This document shows, one piece after another, positions 6,691 through 8,503 of a DNA stretch of 8,503 bases; position 1 is the stretch's first letter, and each line of letters opens with the position of its first letter. This stretch comes from Azovibrio restrictus (GTDB taxonomy: Bacteria > Pseudomonadota > Gammaproteobacteria > Burkholderiales > Rhodocyclaceae). The stretch spans positions 1 through 8,503 of the forward strand of contig QKDJ01000101.1 of the NCBI GenBank assembly GCA_003252145.1, written 5' to 3'. The notes below the pieces were generated by a model, which searched no databases, was not told the DNA's origin, and worked only from the letters and a program-made list of their open reading frames with translations. The position numbers and the translations under genes are program-made.

Positions 6691-7782
6691 TCAGGTGTTC
6701 TGGATCACGATATTGGGGAACTTGGAACTCATGTCCTTGGCCCGCTCCGCCACCTTGACTGCCACCCGGCGGGCAATGGCCTTGTAGATGTCCGCCGCCT
6801 GGGACTCGGGCGCCCCCACCACGGTGGGCTTGCCGCTGTCCGCCAGTTCCCGGATCTGCAGATTCAGGGGCAGGCTACCCAGCAGGTCGCTGCCGTAGTC
6901 CTTGCACATCTGTTCCGCGCCGCCCTGGCCAAAAATGTGTTCCACATGACCGCAGTTGGAGCAGATGTGGATGCTCATGTTCTCGACGATGCCCAGGATG
7001 GGAATACCCACCTTCTCGAACATCTTCAGGCCCTTGCGGGCATCGATCAGAGCGATGTCCTGGGGCGTGGTGACGATCACAGCGCCGGTCACCGGCACCT
7101 TCTGGGACATGGACAACTGCACGTCACCGGTACCGGGAGGCATGTCCACCACCAGGTAATCCAGGTCCTTCCAGTTGGTTTCCGTCAGCAACTGATCCAG
7201 GGCCTGAACCACCATGGGGCCGCGCCAGACCATGGGGGTATCTGCATCCACCATGAAACCAATGGACATGACCTGAACCCCGTAGGCCTCCAGGGGCTCC
7301 ATGCTCTTGTTGTCCAGGGATACGGGTTGCTGGCCCAGGAGGCCCAGCATCTGGTGCTGGCTGGGGCCGTAGATGTCCGCATCCAAAATACCGACCTTGG
7401 CCCCTTCGGCGGCCAGGGCCAAGGCCAGATTGGCTGCCGTGGTGGATTTACCCACACCGCCCTTGCCGGACGCCACGGCGATGATGTTCTTCACCCCGGG
7501 CAGCAACTTCACGCCCCGCTGCACCGTATGGGCCACGATCTTCACCTGCACTTGAACCGCTACCTGTTCCACACCGGGAACGGCCTTGACGGCCTCGCTC
7601 ACCTGGGCACGGACGATTTCCAACTGACTGTTGGCCGGATAGCCCAGTTCCACATCCAGGCTGACCTTGCCCCCATCCACCTTGATGTTGCGGGCCGACT
7701 TGCTGCTCAGGTAGTCCTTGCCGGTGTTGGGATCGGTGATACCGGCCAGCGCGGCTTGTACTGCCTCCAGAGTTACTGCCAT
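6691..7782 (-). CDS. apbC: Iron-sulfur cluster carrier protein ApbC (Mrp/NBP35 family P-loop ATPase)
   Basis: ApbC/Mrp binds a [4Fe-4S] cluster as a dimer, transfers it to apo-enzymes and hydrolyses ATP; it works in the cytoplasm in Fe-S protein maturation. The 363 residues begin with a MIP18/DUF59-type domain (about 3-82, ITDPNTGKDYLSSKSARNIKV, DVELGYPA). The Mrp P-loop domain follows: deviant Walker A ASGKGGVGKSTTAANLA (about 104-120), the switch region DADIYGPSQHQMLG, Walker B YLVVDMPPGTGD (209-220), and the cluster-binding pair Cys274/Cys277 in HICSNCGH. All key residues are present. I start at 7782 (MAVTLEAVQ) because GGAG lies 9 nt upstream and the family starts here; an in-frame ATG at 7797 overlaps that site. 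It is divergent from the scpB-like gene, with about 150 nt between them. A terminator follows 23 nt after its stop, so it may be largely monocistronic despite facing the same way as dcd. Confidence 0.96.
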   Translation of the reverse strand: MAVTLEAVQAALAGITDPNTGKDYLSSKSARNIKVDGGKVSLDVELGYPANSQLEIVRAQVSEAVKAVPGVEQVAVQVQVKIVAHTVQRGVKLLPGVKNIIAVASGKGGVGKSTTAANLALALAAEGAKVGILDADIYGPSQHQMLGLLGQQPVSLDNKSMEPLEAYGVQVMSIGFMVDADTPMVWRGPMVVQALDQLLTETNWKDLDYLVVDMPPGTGDVQLSMSQKVPVTGAVIVTTPQDIALIDARKGLKMFEKVGIPILGIVENMSIHICSNCGHVEHIFGQGGAEQMCKDYGSDLLGSLPLNLQIRELADSGKPTVVGAPESQAADIYKAIARRVAVKVAERAKDMSSKFPNIVIQNT

Positions 7783-7791
7783 GATTGTTCT

Positions 7792-7795
7792 CTCC
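7792..7795 (-). promoter_or_regulatory. Ribosome binding site deciding the apbC start
   Basis: Read on the minus strand this is GGAG (continuing AGA), 9 nt before the ATG at 7782. The alternative in-frame ATG (7797-7795) overlaps it, and the only purine-rich run before that one (GGAGG, 13 nt upstream) is too far away to be convincing. Confidence 0.55.
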
Positions 7796-7808
7796 ATTAG
7801 GTATTGCC

Positions 7809-7868
7809 CACCTCCAGCGAGGTGAGCTTATCTTGCTGAGTGTAATGAATCAGTGACCCCATTGTCAC
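7809..7868. promoter_or_regulatory. Divergent intergenic region with two short inverted repeats
   Basis: The 150-nt gap between apbC and the scpB-like gene must hold the control sites of both. CACCTC-CAGC-GAGGTG (7809-7824) is a 6-bp hairpin that would lie in the apbC leader. GTGAC-N6-GTCAC (7853-7857 and 7864-7868) is a small operator-like palindrome; its spacing does not match a CRP/FNR site. No convincing -35/-10 pair was found on either strand. The repeats are short enough to arise by chance. Confidence 0.25.
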
Positions 7869-7932
7869 CCGCCTCCGGTTCCATTCATGTACCCTGCGGA
7901 ACTCGCCCCATTCCATTCACATCACTCCTGCC

Positions 7933-8503
7933 ATGGCCCTCATTGAAACGCACTCCGCCGAAGGCATCGGCACCCTCACCCTCAACTACAGCATCAAGCG
8001 CAACACCCTGTCCGAATCCCTGATCAACGAGATGGCCCAGGGCATGATGGAACTGGAACGGGAGGGTATCCGGGTGCTGGTCCTGCGGGCCTACCCGGGC
8101 GCCAAGGTGTGGTCCGCCGGCCACAACGTGGATGAGCTGCCCATGGGTGGCCACGACCCCCTGGGTTGGCGGGACCCCTTACGTAAGATCATCCGGGACA
8201 TCGAATGTTTCCCGGTGCCGGTCATTGCCCTGATTGAGGGCAGCGTCTGGGGGGGTGCCTGCGAACTGGTCTTTGCCTGCGACATGATCATCGCCACCCC
8301 CGATGCCACCTTTGCCGCCACTCCCGCCAAGCTGGGCGTGCCCTACAACGCCTCGGGCCTGCTCACCTTCATGAATGCGGCCACGCCCCAGATCGCCAAG
8401 GAAATGCTCTTCACTGGCCGCCCCATTGCCGCCGGACGACTGGAGCGCCAGGGCATCGTCAATCATGTATTGCCCCGGGAGGAAATCGAGGCCTTCACCC
8501 ATG
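7933..8503 (+). CDS. scpB: Methylmalonyl-CoA decarboxylase, crotonase family (gene runs off the right edge)
   Basis: The E. coli homologue ScpB (YgfG) decarboxylates methylmalonyl-CoA to propionyl-CoA; it is a cytoplasmic enoyl-CoA-hydratase-fold enzyme. The visible 190 residues, of about 260 expected, follow ScpB closely rather than generic enoyl-CoA hydratases. They include KVWSAGHNVDELPMGGHDPL, DPLRKI, IEGSVWGGACELV (oxyanion hole, Gly108), KLGVPYNASG and the later GRPIAAGRLERQGIVNHV. His64 and Tyr138 align with His66 and Tyr140, the active-site residues of the E. coli enzyme. The catalytic Glu pair of true hydratases is not evident. The ATG at 7933 starts the family domain directly, but no good Shine-Dalgarno precedes it, so the start is likely rather than certain. 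It is divergent from apbC. Usual partners such as methylmalonyl-CoA mutase or a CoA transferase are not in the window, so its role in propionate or succinate metabolism is inferred from the family alone. Confidence 0.85.
   Translation, partial: MALIETHSAEGIGTLTLNYSIKRNTLSESLINEMAQGMMELEREGIRVLVLRAYPGAKVWSAGHNVDELPMGGHDPLGWRDPLRKIIRDIECFPVPVIALIEGSVWGGACELVFACDMIIATPDATFAATPAKLGVPYNASGLLTFMNAATPQIAKEMLFTGRPIAAGRLERQGIVNHVLPREEIEAFTH

Noticed and set aside
6937..7800. Plus-strand open frame (287 codons) opposite apbC
   Set aside because: Its composition (many His, Gln, Gly) is that of the complement of apbC, and the real product is the P-loop ATPase on the minus strand.
7852..7869. CRP/FNR-type site upstream of the scpB-like gene
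   Set aside because: The half-sites AGTGA and TCACC are 8 nt apart rather than 6 and the outer bases do not fit, so only a generic palindrome is noted.
7885..8502. Minus-strand open frames opposite the ScpB-like gene
   Set aside because: They are antisense to a clear crotonase-family protein and lack conserved motifs.

Overview
The window looks like ordinary chromosomal housekeeping DNA from a GC-rich Gram-negative bacterium. It is most likely a betaproteobacterium, possibly of the Rhodocyclales/Azoarcus type. I infer this from the style of the ThyA, Dcd, ApbC and decarboxylase proteins and from the apbC-dcd-decarboxylase gene order, not from any database search. Coding is dense, and no gap between genes exceeds about 150 bases. 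I see no tRNA, rRNA, CRISPR array, insertion sequence, phage gene or attachment site.

Layout. Bases 1-575 (minus strand) hold the 5' part of an unrecognised gene whose end lies outside the window. It is divergent from a plus-strand operon thyA-pgi-folA (719-3637), which has a good sigma70-type promoter at 649-677. The genes are tightly packed, with 1 nt between thyA and pgi and 8 nt between pgi and folA. A perfect 15-bp hairpin with A and T flanks (3655-3689) closes the operon. The same hairpin also serves as terminator for the converging minus-strand group.

The minus-strand group reads apbC (7782-6691), dcd (6616-6050) and a fold-I Orn/Lys/Arg decarboxylase (5941-3716). A classical terminator hairpin lies between apbC and dcd, and a long imperfect palindrome lies between dcd and the decarboxylase. 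These may therefore be separately controlled units rather than one simple operon. On the right, divergent from apbC, is the start of a plus-strand crotonase-family gene (7933 to the window edge) that closely matches methylmalonyl-CoA decarboxylase (ScpB/YgfG).

How the genes fit together. Dcd deaminates dCTP to dUTP, the precursor of dUMP. ThyA methylates dUMP to dTMP using methylenetetrahydrofolate, and FolA regenerates tetrahydrofolate from the dihydrofolate released. Most of the dTMP pathway thus sits in two converging transcription units, with the dUTPase step not seen here. Pgi (glycolysis/gluconeogenesis), ApbC (Fe-S cluster carrier), the amino-acid decarboxylase (polyamine formation or acid response) and ScpB (propionyl-CoA metabolism) are metabolically separate passengers.

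I found no convincing sign of a previously undescribed system. The points most worth a second look are the regulatory structures between the minus-strand genes, pgi sitting between thyA and folA, the unresolved substrate of the decarboxylase, and the unknown gene at the left edge.
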